Shown here piece by piece: positions 8,806-17,616 of a DNA stretch of 64,000 nt (its first letter is position 1; each line of letters begins with the position of its first letter). The position numbers and the translations under genes were made by a program. The notes under the pieces were generated by a model. The model saw nothing but the letters and a program-made list of their open reading frames with translations. It did no database searches and had not been told where the DNA came from. The stretch is from Mycolicibacterium helvum. Lineage in GTDB: Bacteria > Actinomycetota > Actinomycetes > Mycobacteriales > Mycobacteriaceae. The DNA lies in the NCBI RefSeq assembly GCF_010731895.1, contig NZ_AP022596.1, positions 5,270,001 through 5,334,000 on the forward strand, written 5' to 3'.

Positions 8806-10083
8806 CTACTTCTCTGCCAACTTCGCGTCAGCGGCCTGGGCTGCGGTGTCCAGAGCGGCCTGGGGTTGGTCTTTGCCGAGCATCACAGACACGATCGCCT
8901 GGCCTAGCGCCTCCGACACCGCCGGGTACTGCTCGATTTGCGGTCGCGCCTGCTTCACATTCTTCAGGTTCTCGACGAACGCCGCGGTTCCTGGGACGTT
9001 CTTGTCGAGCTCGTCGAGCACGGCCTTGTCGTCACCGACCGAGGCACGGATCGGCAGGTCCCCGGTGCCCTCGGAGAACTTCTTGACCTGTTCCGGCGCC
9101 GAGAGCCATTTCAGAAAGTCGATGGCAGCGGCCTTGCGCTTGTCGCCGTTGTTGAACACCACCCAGTTGTCGGGTCCGGCGATGGTCTGATGTCCGCCGT
9201 TCGATCCGGGATAGCTGGGCATCACCTGGACTCCGTACTCGATGTCGGATAGCTGAGACAGATCCCACGGTCCAGTCACCAGCATCGCGATCTTGCCGCT
9301 GTTCATCAACTTCGGCCCGTTCTCGTTGGTGGTGTCAAGGTACAGCGACTTGTCGGCCACAGCCATCTGCTGCAGTGTCGTCAGCGCCTTGACGCCCGCC
9401 TCGGAGTTGAACGCGGCCTTGGTGTTGTCCGGGGACAGGATGTCGCCACCGGCCTCCCAGAGCATCGGAATGTAGTGCCACACCGTATCTTCACTGCCAT
9501 CAGCGGGGATCAGCCAACCGAACTGTCCCTTGGCGGGGTCGGTCAGTTTGGCGGCCGCAGAACGAAAGTCGTCCCAGGTCCACTCGGGCGAGGGCGGCGC
9601 GACGCCGGCGTCGGCGAAGAGCTTCCTGTTGTAGACGATCGCCAGGTTGTCGACGAGTGCGGGCACGCCGACGACCTTGTCGCCGACCGTCGCCGCCTTG
9701 CGTTCGGCCTCGTAGAAGTCGTCCCACTTCCAGTCGGGCTTCTTCACTTCGTCGGCCAGGTTGACCAGCGAGGGGATCTTGGCGATGTTCGGCGACCATG
9801 ATCCGAACATGTACGCGATGTCCGGTGCGCTGTTACCGCGAACAGCGGTAAGAACCTTTTGCAGCACAAGGTCGTTCGACGAGTACAGCTCGGACACCTT
9901 GACGTCTGGATGTTCCTTGTTGTATTGGTCGACGAGGCTCTTGAACACCTGGCCCTCGGTATCCTGGTAGCCGTGCCACACCGCGATTTCGGTGGGGCCC
10001 GATGATCCGCCTCCGCCACCACATGCGGCGAGGACGCCAGTGAGGACGGCGATCAGGGCGATGCACAACCTACGTCGAATCAC
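8806..10083 (-). CDS. Extracellular sugar-binding lipoprotein (SBP family 1)
   Basis: 425 residues starting at a GTG preceded by AAGGAG. The signal peptide ends in a lipobox, LAAC, at about residue 21, followed by a Gly/Ser linker, so the mature protein is lipid-anchored outside the membrane. The body has family 1 features, including IAVWHGYQDTEGQVFKSL at the first lobe and YMFGSWSPN. It captures the sugar and delivers it to the two permeases encoded downstream. The gene follows the GH4 glycosidase by 11 bases. The ligand cannot be read from sequence; the surrounding enzymes suggest a galactoside or N-acetylhexosamine-containing saccharide. Confidence 0.92.
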   Translation of the reverse strand: MIRRRLCIALIAVLTGVLAACGGGGGSSGPTEIAVWHGYQDTEGQVFKSLVDQYNKEHPDVKVSELYSSNDLVLQKVLTAVRGNSAPDIAYMFGSWSPNIAKIPSLVNLADEVKKPDWKWDDFYEAERKAATVGDKVVGVPALVDNLAIVYNRKLFADAGVAPPSPEWTWDDFRSAAAKLTDPAKGQFGWLIPADGSEDTVWHYIPMLWEAGGDILSPDNTKAAFNSEAGVKALTTLQQMAVADKSLYLDTTNENGPKLMNSGKIAMLVTGPWDLSQLSDIEYGVQVMPSYPGSNGGHQTIAGPDNWVVFNNGDKRKAAAIDFLKWLSAPEQVKKFSEGTGDLPIRASVGDDKAVLDELDKNVPGTAAFVENLKNVKQARPQIEQYPAVSEALGQAIVSVMLGKDQPQAALDTAAQAADAKLAEK

Positions 10084-10094
10084 GGTGACACTCC

Positions 10095-11417
10095 TTAATT
10101 GGCGATTTCTCGGGCGGACGTGGAGCGCAGAGATGGGGGCAGCAGATCACCGTGCGCGACGGTTAGCTCGTCGCACAGTTTCCAAATCTGATCGACGGTC
10201 AGTGTCGCGGCAGTGTTCGGATCGACCATCGCCGCTGCGCGCACCAGGCGTGGGTCACCCTGGACGGCAGCTCGTACGGTGAGATCCACCGGTCCGAGGA
10301 ATCCCCGGTTGAGTGCCGCGCACTGCGGAGGGAGATCGCCGACCTTCATGGGGTGCGCACCGAGTGCGTCCAGAAGTGTTGGCACTTCAACGGCAACCCC
10401 GTTGGGCAGGTTGGTGATCAGCCCGTCGTTGACGACGTTGGCCGAGATCACGCGCGGCGTGCCTGTCTCCAGCGAGTGGATGACCTGCGGTGCGTATTCC
10501 GTCGAGCTGGTGTCGATGGCAAGCGATTGTGCGTCTGCCAATTCTGCTCGCGCGCGCGCATATTCGGCCAGGTTGGCTTCGCTGATGGACACGTACTCAC
10601 CCACGTTGATGCGCAGCCGTTCGATCTCGGCGGGATCGTGAAGATACCAGCCGACGTATTCGCTGCTGTGCTCGCTGGTCTCCGTGGGGTAGTAGCCCAA
10701 CCGTCGGTACATGTCGACGCGCACGCGCCTGCGCAGCTCGGGATCCGCGGCGATGCGTTCGTCGAGGAGCGGATAGAGGTTCTGGCCGCCACGTTCCCAC
10801 CGCAGCACCCACGCCTGGTGGTTCACGCCTGCCGACCAGTACGACACCTCGTCATAGGGCACGTCGATGAGCTCGCACAGGCCGACCATCGTCCAGTACA
10901 CGGAATGGCACAGGCCGAGGACCTTCAGTTGTGGCGCGACCGCGTGCAGGAACGTCACGTTCATCGCCATCGGGTTGGTGTAGTTCAGCAACCAGGCGTC
11001 GGGGCACAGCTCGGCCATGTCCCGCGCGATGTCAGCGAGGACCGGGAATGTCCGCAGCCCGCGGAAGATTCCGCCGACGCCGATCGTGTCGCCGATCGTC
11101 TGCTTCAACCCGTAGCGCGCCGGTATCTCGAAGTCGCGCACGGTGGCTTCGTGCATGCCGACCTGAATGACGTTGATGACGTAGTTCGCGCCATCGAGGG
11201 CACGACGACGGTCGAGGGTGGCGATGATCTCGGGATCGGCGCCGGCCGCGTGGGCGCTCGCTCGGGCGATCGCCTCTGCGGTCGCCAGGCGCTCGCGGTC
11301 GATGTCGTGCAGCACCACCCGCGTTGACCCCAACTCCGGGAACGACAGGATGTCGCCGAGCAGTTCTCGGGTGAACTCGACGCTGCCCGCGCCGATGATA
11401 ACGACGGTCGGTTTCAC
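10095..11417 (-). CDS. Glycoside hydrolase family 4 (alpha-galactosidase/alpha-glucosidase type)
   Basis: 440 residues, GTG start overlapping the stop of the EamA gene (GTGA). The N-terminus carries an NAD-binding GAGSVEFTRELL motif. The stretches NYTNPMAMN, CHSVYW and VNHQAWVLRW give the Asn, Cys and His residues that bind Mn in GH4 enzymes. Family members cleave glycosides by an unusual NAD-dependent oxidation-elimination mechanism and act in the cytoplasm, so the transported sugar probably enters as a di- or oligosaccharide. The overall look is of the AglA/MelA branch rather than 6-phospho-glucosidases, but substrate and anomeric preference are not certain. Confidence 0.88.
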   Translation of the reverse strand: MKPTVVIIGAGSVEFTRELLGDILSFPELGSTRVVLHDIDRERLATAEAIARASAHAAGADPEIIATLDRRRALDGANYVINVIQVGMHEATVRDFEIPARYGLKQTIGDTIGVGGIFRGLRTFPVLADIARDMAELCPDAWLLNYTNPMAMNVTFLHAVAPQLKVLGLCHSVYWTMVGLCELIDVPYDEVSYWSAGVNHQAWVLRWERGGQNLYPLLDERIAADPELRRRVRVDMYRRLGYYPTETSEHSSEYVGWYLHDPAEIERLRINVGEYVSISEANLAEYARARAELADAQSLAIDTSSTEYAPQVIHSLETGTPRVISANVVNDGLITNLPNGVAVEVPTLLDALGAHPMKVGDLPPQCAALNRGFLGPVDLTVRAAVQGDPRLVRAAAMVDPNTAATLTVDQIWKLCDELTVAHGDLLPPSLRSTSAREIAN

Positions 11418-12376
11418 CGCACGGCCCGCCCTTCAGTGCTCGCCGGACGATCGCCGACCACGGCTTCGGAGAGTGCCTCGCCTCGCTTCTCATCGCTGTA
11501 GACCATCAGCGTCGAGCCGATCAGTGCCAGCGCGATGCCGATCGCGCCGTAGAGGGTCGGCAGCGTCTGGTAGGCGATCAGCGAGATGATCACTGTGAGT
11601 GCGGGCGCTAGCGCATTGGTGGTCGGCGCCACAATCGAGGCCTTGCCCCTGGCGAGGGCCATCACGAGAGACAGCGCTCCGACGGCGTTGAGTACCTGGG
11701 TGGCCGCGGTCAGCGCAGGCGCCTGCCAGGGGAAGTCGGTGGGTACGTCGCCGAGGGAGATGAGCGCGACCGGTATCAACGCGAGGCCGCTGATGGTCAT
11801 CCATCCGAATGTGGTGGCTTCGTTGACCCCGATCGTCGCGGTCTTGCGCATGAAGTACGCCTGCACGCCCCAGGCCGCGCAAATCAGGACTGACAGCAGC
11901 AGCCAGGGTCCCGACGAGTTCTCCGATTCTCCGCCGGTGATGGTGAACAACACGATGGCTGCCAGCGCCATGATCAGGCCGACCACTGCCAGTGGTGAAA
12001 TGCGTTCCCGCAGCAGGACCATTGCCATGATGACGGTGATCGCCGGGGAGATTGAGACGATCGGGAAGATGAGGTAGGCCGGTCCCATTGTGAGTGCCTG
12101 GAACAGGATCAACTGGCCGCCGGCGCCAGTGAGTCCGATGAGCAGGCCGTAGATGGTCGCGGCCGGGCGGCGATCCCACCTCTTGCCGCGAAGGATGAAC
12201 GCAGCGGGAATGATCATTGTCAGCGCCCAGATGCTGTAGATCATCTCGTCTGGATAGCCGTACTTCGACGACGGCAGCGCCGAGAATGCGCCCCAGACAC
12301 CCCAGAACAGAATGAGAAGAGTGGCGTAGAAGATCCACCCGCGGGTTCGGGCTGTAGTGGTAGTGGCACTAGTCAT
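11414..12376 (-). CDS. EamA/DMT-family transporter
   Basis: 320 residues with about ten hydrophobic segments arranged as two repeated halves, typical of the drug/metabolite transporter (EamA) superfamily. The first segment (ILFWGVWGAFSAL, near residue 22) and the GPAYLIFPIVSISP stretch (about 108-121) are characteristic. It sits inside the sugar operon between the kinase (six-base gap) and the GH4 gene (four-base overlap). It may take up a monosaccharide released outside, or export an intermediate; direction and substrate cannot be told from the sequence. Confidence 0.88.
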   Translation of the reverse strand: MTSATTTTARTRGWIFYATLLILFWGVWGAFSALPSSKYGYPDEMIYSIWALTMIIPAAFILRGKRWDRRPAATIYGLLIGLTGAGGQLILFQALTMGPAYLIFPIVSISPAITVIMAMVLLRERISPLAVVGLIMALAAIVLFTITGGESENSSGPWLLLSVLICAAWGVQAYFMRKTATIGVNEATTFGWMTISGLALIPVALISLGDVPTDFPWQAPALTAATQVLNAVGALSLVMALARGKASIVAPTTNALAPALTVIISLIAYQTLPTLYGAIGIALALIGSTLMVYSDEKRGEALSEAVVGDRPASTEGRAVR

Positions 12377-12382
12377 GTGACG

Positions 12383-13360
12383 TCACCTCGTCGGGTTCTC
12401 GTCGGAAAGGCGTTGCACGGCTTCTGGACTCAGCGGATGACCGCTGTGTTTCGCGGCGTAGAGCGCACCGCCGACGGCTGGGTCCAGCCGGGGAGTTTGC
12501 AGGTCGTACTTGGCCGCAGCAGCCTGCAGTGCGGTGACGAACTGGCGCAGGAAGCCCTCGTTGGAGAACATTCCGCCCGAGTAGGACACCGGGACGGTTT
12601 CCTGATCGGTGAACCCGACCAGCGTCCGCGTCGTTTCGATGAGCGTGACCAGCTCCTCGACCGCGGCGGACAGGATGCGCGACGACGCCTCGTCGCCAGT
12701 TGCTGCGGCCTCGCAGACCGTCGTCGCCAGTGCGGCGATCTTGCTGCGGTTTCCCTTCCAGGTGTCGATCACCAGACTGACGACGTCGAGATCGCCGGTG
12801 ACTTCCAGGCGGTCCTTCATCAATCCATGCAGCCGACCTTTCGGCAGCCTGCCGTCGCTCATCCGGGAGAAGGCGTTGAGCGCCTGCGCCGCAATCCAAT
12901 ACGCCGAGCCCTCGTCGCCGAAGAGTTCACCCCAACCGCCAACACGGTGGCCGACGCCCTGACGCTCGCCGTAGGTCATCGACCCGGTTCCGCTGATGAC
13001 GTTGATACCGTCCTCGCCGGCGAGTGAGCCGGCCCATCCGCAGACCATGTCGTTGTCGCAGCTATACCGGTCGTGGCTGAGCACGCCGGCGGGCACGGCG
13101 TCGAGCGCCGCGATATCACCGCTGGCCTCGCCGTACCCGGGAAGCCCGAAGAAGGCCGCGTCGATGTCGGCGGGCGTGATGCCTGCTTGCCCGCAGATGT
13201 CCGTAACACCCTGCGCGAGTGACTTTTCGACGATGTCGAAGCCGTCGTTGAAGTAGTAGGACGTCGGTGCGGTCGCGCGGGCGATGACGTGTCCGGTGTC
13301 GTCGATGAGTGCGAAGGCGGTCTTCGAACCGCCGCCGTCGACGCCGAGGTAGCGGGCCAC
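12383..13360 (-). CDS. BadF/BcrA-type ATPase, likely N-acetylhexosamine kinase
   Basis: 325 residues, GTG start one base after the AgaS-like gene. The N-terminal phosphate-1 motif YLGVDGGGSKTAFALID (about residues 4-20) and the later VISGTGSMTYG segment are the ASKHA-fold nucleotide-binding elements of N-acetylglucosamine kinases in the BadF/BadG family. It probably phosphorylates an imported hexosamine or N-acetylhexosamine at C6 with ATP in the cytoplasm, preparing it for the SIS-domain protein encoded upstream. The related (R)-2-hydroxyacyl-CoA dehydratase activators have a Cys-ligated Fe-S cluster, which I do not see here. Confidence 0.85.
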   Translation of the reverse strand: MARYLGVDGGGSKTAFALIDDTGHVIARATAPTSYYFNDGFDIVEKSLAQGVTDICGQAGITPADIDAAFFGLPGYGEASGDIAALDAVPAGVLSHDRYSCDNDMVCGWAGSLAGEDGINVISGTGSMTYGERQGVGHRVGGWGELFGDEGSAYWIAAQALNAFSRMSDGRLPKGRLHGLMKDRLEVTGDLDVVSLVIDTWKGNRSKIAALATTVCEAAATGDEASSRILSAAVEELVTLIETTRTLVGFTDQETVPVSYSGGMFSNEGFLRQFVTALQAAAAKYDLQTPRLDPAVGGALYAAKHSGHPLSPEAVQRLSDENPTR

Positions 13361-13361
13361 G

Positions 13362-14495
13362 TCATGCTCCGTTCTGCGTCATCGGGTAGATGGTGACGCC
13401 CTGGACGACCCGGTTGACCTCGCCGGAGGGGAAGGGATTGTCGGGTGTCTTGCCGTGCTCGAGCGCGGTGAACAGCGCGAGGTATTGGGCGAACACCAGA
13501 AACGGGAGGGCGGCAAGCGCGTCGTCCACGCCGTCGAGTCCCGGCAGCACGACGGCGGGACCAAGATCGGTGGGAAGGGGGGCGGTGGTGATCACCGTGA
13601 CGGCGTCCTCGCCGAGTTGGGCACGGATCTCGGCGACGATGTCAAGGTCGTAGCGGCGCGTGTAGGGGTCGCTGGAGACGTACACCACGGCGAGTGTGTC
13701 TCCGTCGAGTGCGGACTTCGGTCCGTGCCGAAAACCGAGCGGGGAATCGAAGTAGGTGACCACGTCTCCGGCTGTCAGTTCCAGCATCTTCAGGGCGGAC
13801 TCGCGCGCGAGCCCCGCCAGCGGTCCGCTGCCGAGATAGAAGAACCGTTGCTTCTTGGCTCGCGCGAGAGCCGCGATGTCCTGTTGCAGGCCGATGACCT
13901 GCTCAGCCGCCCGGGCCAGCGCGTCGACGTCGCGGTCGGTCCCGGGCCCGAGCAGCAGCAGGCACGTCAGCAGCATCGATGTGAGGCTCGATGTCATCGC
14001 GAAACCGGTGTCATTGGTGCGTTCCGGCATGTAGACGACGCGCGAGTTGGCCCGGCCGGCGTGCGTCCGGCCCAGTTCGCCGGCGGGATCGCAGGTCAGG
14101 ATGAGATGTGTGATGTCGTCGACTAGTTCGTCGGCAAGGGCTGTGGTGGCCAGGCTTTCTGGACTGTTGCCCGAGCGGCCGAAGGACACCATGAGTGTCG
14201 GAGTGTGCCGCTCCAGGTGATCGAGCGGGCTGGCGACGATGCTGGTGGTCGGGATCGCTTCGACGCGACGGCCGAGATGGCGCCGCACAGCGGCGGCCGC
14301 GATCTCACCGATGAATGCTGAGCTTCCGGCGCCGGTCAGGATGACCCGGAGGTCGGGGCGCTCGGCGACCTCGCTGATGAACTGCGCGACCGCGGGGTCG
14401 GTGTGCCGGGCAACGTCACGCCACACACCCGGCTGTTGCCCGATCTCGAGAATCGTTGCCCCGCCTGCTTCTTGGGTGGGGATGGTTTTCGTCAT
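13362..14495 (-). CDS. SIS-domain sugar isomerase/deaminase (AgaS-like)
   Basis: 377 residues with two SIS domains (about residues 35-170 and 205-340). The phosphosugar-binding Ser-rich loops are visible as LTGAGSSAFIGE and SFGRSGNSPES. Length and the pairing with GatZ-like and class II aldolase genes match AgaS, which converts galactosamine-6-phosphate to tagatose-6-phosphate with ammonia release in GalNAc pathways. The start overlaps the stop of the GatZ-like gene by four bases. The AgaS assignment rests on family and context; a glucosamine-type substrate cannot be excluded. Confidence 0.85.
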   Translation of the reverse strand: MTKTIPTQEAGGATILEIGQQPGVWRDVARHTDPAVAQFISEVAERPDLRVILTGAGSSAFIGEIAAAAVRRHLGRRVEAIPTTSIVASPLDHLERHTPTLMVSFGRSGNSPESLATTALADELVDDITHLILTCDPAGELGRTHAGRANSRVVYMPERTNDTGFAMTSSLTSMLLTCLLLLGPGTDRDVDALARAAEQVIGLQQDIAALARAKKQRFFYLGSGPLAGLARESALKMLELTAGDVVTYFDSPLGFRHGPKSALDGDTLAVVYVSSDPYTRRYDLDIVAEIRAQLGEDAVTVITTAPLPTDLGPAVVLPGLDGVDDALAALPFLVFAQYLALFTALEHGKTPDNPFPSGEVNRVVQGVTIYPMTQNGA

Positions 14496-15799
14496 TCGGT
14501 GACTCCACTCACGGCTCGGGCGTAGGGCCGCATCGCGTCGCGGATTCGATCGATCACCAGCGACGACGCTGTCGGATCGAGTTCGCCGGCGCGGATCCGG
14601 TCGTACTGATTGGGTAGGAATTGACTGATGAGCGGCATCGGTATCCCGACGTCATCGAGGTTGTCCAACAGACTCCGGCGCGCTGCGTCGACCTCGTCGT
14701 CGGCCCAGTAGTACCGGAGCCGGTCGCTGTAGCTGTACCGCCTGGCCGTCCTCTGATTTTGCGGGTTCCCGTCGTAGTAGCCCTGCCAGTATTCGGGGTT
14801 GGCGAGCATGCGGCGCTCGATGACATCGATCAGGTTGGACCGGGACGGCTGCGGCACGAGTTCGTTCTCGATGTGGGAGAGCGCAAAGAGCGCTTCGCGC
14901 ATCGCGAAGGTCAGCGCCGGTCCGACTTTCATTACGGCCCAGTGGTCTTCGACGAGCTCTCGCAGTTGTGCGGGCCGCTGATAATCGGTCGAATGAGCCT
15001 CGAAGACCAGATGGGGCTCCTCGTCGAGGATTCGCCGTAGCGCCACGGTGGCATCGCGTTGGTAGTCGATGACCTGAAGGTGATCGAACTCGACGCCGGG
15101 CTGGACCACCAATCCCATCACCCTGGGCCACACGTGGTCGAGGCCCGCCTCCCGGAACGCCTTGCGATGGGCGGTAATCGTCTGCTGCGCACGGTCCGCG
15201 GGCGTAGGTGTCAGGGTTTCAAGGGTTTCGTGCGCTCCACCGGGCACCGGCACCTCCGTGCCGATGACGTACATCGGCAGGTCGGTGCCGTTGCGGTGCG
15301 CGCAGTCCTCGGCCACCTGCATCAGGCGGGCGGCGCGGCGGGCGACGATCTCGTCGTCGAGGACGTGCGGGTCGTCGGCGCAAGGCATGCTGCAGTCGAG
15401 GTGGATCTTGGCGTAGCCGGCCTCCACGTAGGCGGCGATGAGCGTGTCGGCCTTGGCCATTGCGGCGTCGGCGGTTTCGCCTTGCCACCGGTTCGGGCCG
15501 AGATGGTCGCCGCCTAGCACGATGCGTTCGCGCGGGAATTCGCAGCGATCGGCGATACCGAGAACGACATCGCGGAACTCGGCCGGACGAAGTCCGGTGT
15601 AGCCGCCGAACTGATCGACCTGATTCGAGGTGGCTTCGATGAGCACATGACTGCCGTCGGCGGCGGCCTGAACGATGGCCGCCTCGACGACGGTGGGGTG
15701 CGCCGAACACACGGAATAGATGCCGACCGCCTCGCCGGATTTGTGCCTGCGGATCGTGTCGGCGAGCGAGCTGATTCGCTGCCCGGACATTTGCAACAT
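14492..15799 (-). CDS. GatZ/KbaZ-like tagatose-bisphosphate aldolase accessory subunit
   Basis: 435 residues, TIM-barrel type. The N-terminal GIYSVCSAHPTVVEAA and the stretches VLIEATSNQVDQFGGYTG and LGGDHLGPNRWQ are characteristic of the GatZ/KbaZ/AgaZ family. These proteins lack aldolase activity of their own but are needed for full activity and stability of the GatY/KbaY catalytic subunit; a class II aldolase lies at 16708-17544. It is the first gene of the nine-gene minus-strand operon and lies just downstream of a palindromic operator. The ATG at 15799 is used; an ATG at 15790 is an alternative start. Confidence 0.87.
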   Translation of the reverse strand: MLQMSGQRISSLADTIRRHKSGEAVGIYSVCSAHPTVVEAAIVQAAADGSHVLIEATSNQVDQFGGYTGLRPAEFRDVVLGIADRCEFPRERIVLGGDHLGPNRWQGETADAAMAKADTLIAAYVEAGYAKIHLDCSMPCADDPHVLDDEIVARRAARLMQVAEDCAHRNGTDLPMYVIGTEVPVPGGAHETLETLTPTPADRAQQTITAHRKAFREAGLDHVWPRVMGLVVQPGVEFDHLQVIDYQRDATVALRRILDEEPHLVFEAHSTDYQRPAQLRELVEDHWAVMKVGPALTFAMREALFALSHIENELVPQPSRSNLIDVIERRMLANPEYWQGYYDGNPQNQRTARRYSYSDRLRYYWADDEVDAARRSLLDNLDDVGIPMPLISQFLPNQYDRIRAGELDPTASSLVIDRIRDAMRPYARAVSGVTE

Positions 15800-15839
15800 T
15801 GCTCGATCATGGGAAGCTCGCTCAGAGTGCGCAATGCAA

Positions 15840-15878
15840 TGGCGTCAAGTGATCACTAAAACTGATCGTTTGACGCCA
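15840..15878. promoter_or_regulatory. 39-bp palindromic operator between sugar operon and DeoR/AgaR gene
   Basis: Outer arms TGGCGTCAA (15840-15848) and TTGACGCCA (15870-15878) are perfect reverse complements. Inside them GATCA and TGATC are also mirrored, around a seven-base AT-rich centre. The element lies 41 bases upstream of the GatZ-like start and 35 bases upstream of the regulator start, so it can control both directions. It is the natural binding site for the adjacent DeoR-family repressor; this link is inferred from position. Confidence 0.75.
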
Positions 15879-15912
15879 GCGCACAGGCCTGCGAAACGAA
15901 GGAGGCAATGCC

Positions 15913-16698
15913 GTGTCGACCAGGCGCACCGATCGGATGCGTGCGGTGCTGTCACTATTGCGCGAGCGCGGCGAGGTCGATTCGCAGGTGCTGCGCACCG
16001 AATTGCGGGTATCGGCCGCGACGCTACGCCGCGACCTCAGCGAGCTCGAGGATCAAGGCCTCCTGGTCCGGACGCACGGCGGGGCCCGGGCACTCGACCC
16101 CAGCGACAGCGAAATTCCCGTGCGGCTGCGCGATCACCGGACAATCGCCATCAAACGGCGGATCGCCCAGCACGCCGCCGCGCTGGTGCCTGCCGGTCCG
16201 CAGGCGGTGGCGTTGACCGGCGGGATCACCACGGGCGAAGTCGCACGATCGCTGAAGGGCCGCCCCCAGATGACGATCGTCACCAACTCCCTGACGATCG
16301 CCGCTGATTGCGCGGTCGACGCGCAGATGAAGGTGATCGCGACCGGCGGTCTGGTGCGGGCGAATTCGTTGGAAGCGGTTGGCCCGATGTCGGAACACGC
16401 ATTTCAGGTGATCAACGTCGGAACCGCGGTCCTCGGCGCCGATGGGATGTCGGCGGAGGTGGGGGCGACCACGTTCGACGAGGCTGAAGCGCGCACTGCG
16501 ATGGCCATGGCCGCCAGCGCGCAACAGGTCGTCGTCGCGGTCGACGGCTCCAAGATCGGCAAGGTGACACTCGCAAAGATGGTGACAATCAACGAGATCG
16601 ATCACTTGGTGACAGATTCGACCGCCGACCCGGTTCAGCTGGAGCGGATCGTCGCGGCGGGGGTGCACGTCCACGTCGTCGAAGTTGGCGACGACTGA
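15913..16698 (+). CDS. DeoR-family transcriptional repressor (AgaR-like)
   Basis: 261 residues. The GTG start is supported by AAGGAGG about eight bases upstream. An N-terminal winged helix-turn-helix of DeoR type (about residues 5-60, including SAATLRRDLSELEDQGLLVRTHGGA) is followed by the sugar-phosphate-sensing domain (about 80-240) with the ALTGGITTGEVA loop. It is divergent from the sugar operon and converges with the aldolase gene. It probably represses the sugar genes until a phosphorylated intermediate binds, acting on the palindrome at 15840-15878. Confidence 0.92.
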   Translation: MSTRRTDRMRAVLSLLRERGEVDSQVLRTELRVSAATLRRDLSELEDQGLLVRTHGGARALDPSDSEIPVRLRDHRTIAIKRRIAQHAAALVPAGPQAVALTGGITTGEVARSLKGRPQMTIVTNSLTIAADCAVDAQMKVIATGGLVRANSLEAVGPMSEHAFQVINVGTAVLGADGMSAEVGATTFDEAEARTAMAMAASAQQVVVAVDGSKIGKVTLAKMVTINEIDHLVTDSTADPVQLERIVAAGVHVHVVEVGDD

Positions 16699-16707
16699 GG
16701 CTCGCGA

Positions 16708-17544
16708 CTATCCGTGGATCGCGGTGATCAGCGTGGCGACCGTCTCGGCGATCGCATCGCGTGCGGGGGATAGGTAGCGGCGAGGATCGTTGACCTGAGG
16801 GTCAGCAGCCAGGTAGGCGCGCACCGCATCAGTGAACCGGACGTTGAGCAGCGTGCCCACATTGATCTTGGTGAGTCCCGCCTCGACGGCCTTACCCAGA
16901 TCGGTGTCGGCAACACCTGAAGAGCCATGTAGCACAAGGGGAACCGATATCGCGGCACGCAGGCGCTTGACGAGCTCAAGATCCAGGGCGGCGTTACGCT
17001 GCGACATCGCGTGGGAGCTGCCGACCGCGACAGCCAATGCATCAACCCCGGTGGCTGCGACGAACTCGGCTGCCTCGTCGGGGTCGGTGCGCACGCCGGG
17101 CGCATGCGCACCATCCTTGCCGCCGACCTCACCGAGTTCGGCCTCCAGGAACAATCCCTCTTGATGTGCCCATTGCGCTGCGGCTTTCGTAGCAGCGACG
17201 TTGCCGGAATAGTCCAGGGCGGATGCATCGAACATGACGGACGAAACGCCGGTGCCGGCGCACGCGCGCAGGAGCTGCTCATCTTCGACATGGTCAAGAT
17301 GAACCGCGACGTCGATTGCCGCCGCTGCGGCGACGGCGCTGGCCGCCGCGGCGATCGGCTGCAGCCTGCCGTAGTGGAATCTGACGGCGTTCTCGCTCAG
17401 TTGCAGGATCACCGGCCTACCAACATGTTCGGCTCCGGCGACAATGGCTTCGGCGTGTTCGAGCATGATGACGTTGCAAGCGAGTATTCCTGATCCCTCG
17501 CGGTAAGCGGTGGCGATCAGATCGGCGGTTCGAGCGAGCGGCAT
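16708..17544 (-). CDS. Class II ketose-bisphosphate aldolase (GatY/KbaY/AgaY-like)
   Basis: 278 residues. Zinc-binding positions are visible: HLDH (about residues 82-85) with the catalytic Asp-His pair, a Glu in LEAELGEVGG, the second His in VGSSHAMSQ and the third in LVLHGSSGV. GLTKINVGTLLN is the phosphate-binding end of the barrel. Family members split tagatose-1,6-bisphosphate or fructose-1,6-bisphosphate into glyceraldehyde-3-phosphate and dihydroxyacetone phosphate. With the GatZ-like protein at 14492-15799 it probably forms a two-component tagatose-bisphosphate aldolase. It is separated from the main operon by the regulator gene and needs its own promoter upstream of 17544. Confidence 0.9.
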   Translation of the reverse strand: MPLARTADLIATAYREGSGILACNVIMLEHAEAIVAGAEHVGRPVILQLSENAVRFHYGRLQPIAAAASAVAAAAAIDVAVHLDHVEDEQLLRACAGTGVSSVMFDASALDYSGNVAATKAAAQWAHQEGLFLEAELGEVGGKDGAHAPGVRTDPDEAAEFVAATGVDALAVAVGSSHAMSQRNAALDLELVKRLRAAISVPLVLHGSSGVADTDLGKAVEAGLTKINVGTLLNVRFTDAVRAYLAADPQVNDPRRYLSPARDAIAETVATLITAIHG

Positions 17545-17616
17545 GTGCCTGTCCTATCAGCGGGGTGCCGCGGTGTCCAGCACGGCACCAAGGACGCTGT
17601 CAGCGAGAGCCTCCGT

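Noticed and set aside
10353..11327. Long plus-strand ORF opposite the GH4 gene
   Set aside because: It is a shadow of a strong, family-matching gene on the other strand; its translation shows no domain and it has no good ribosome-binding site.
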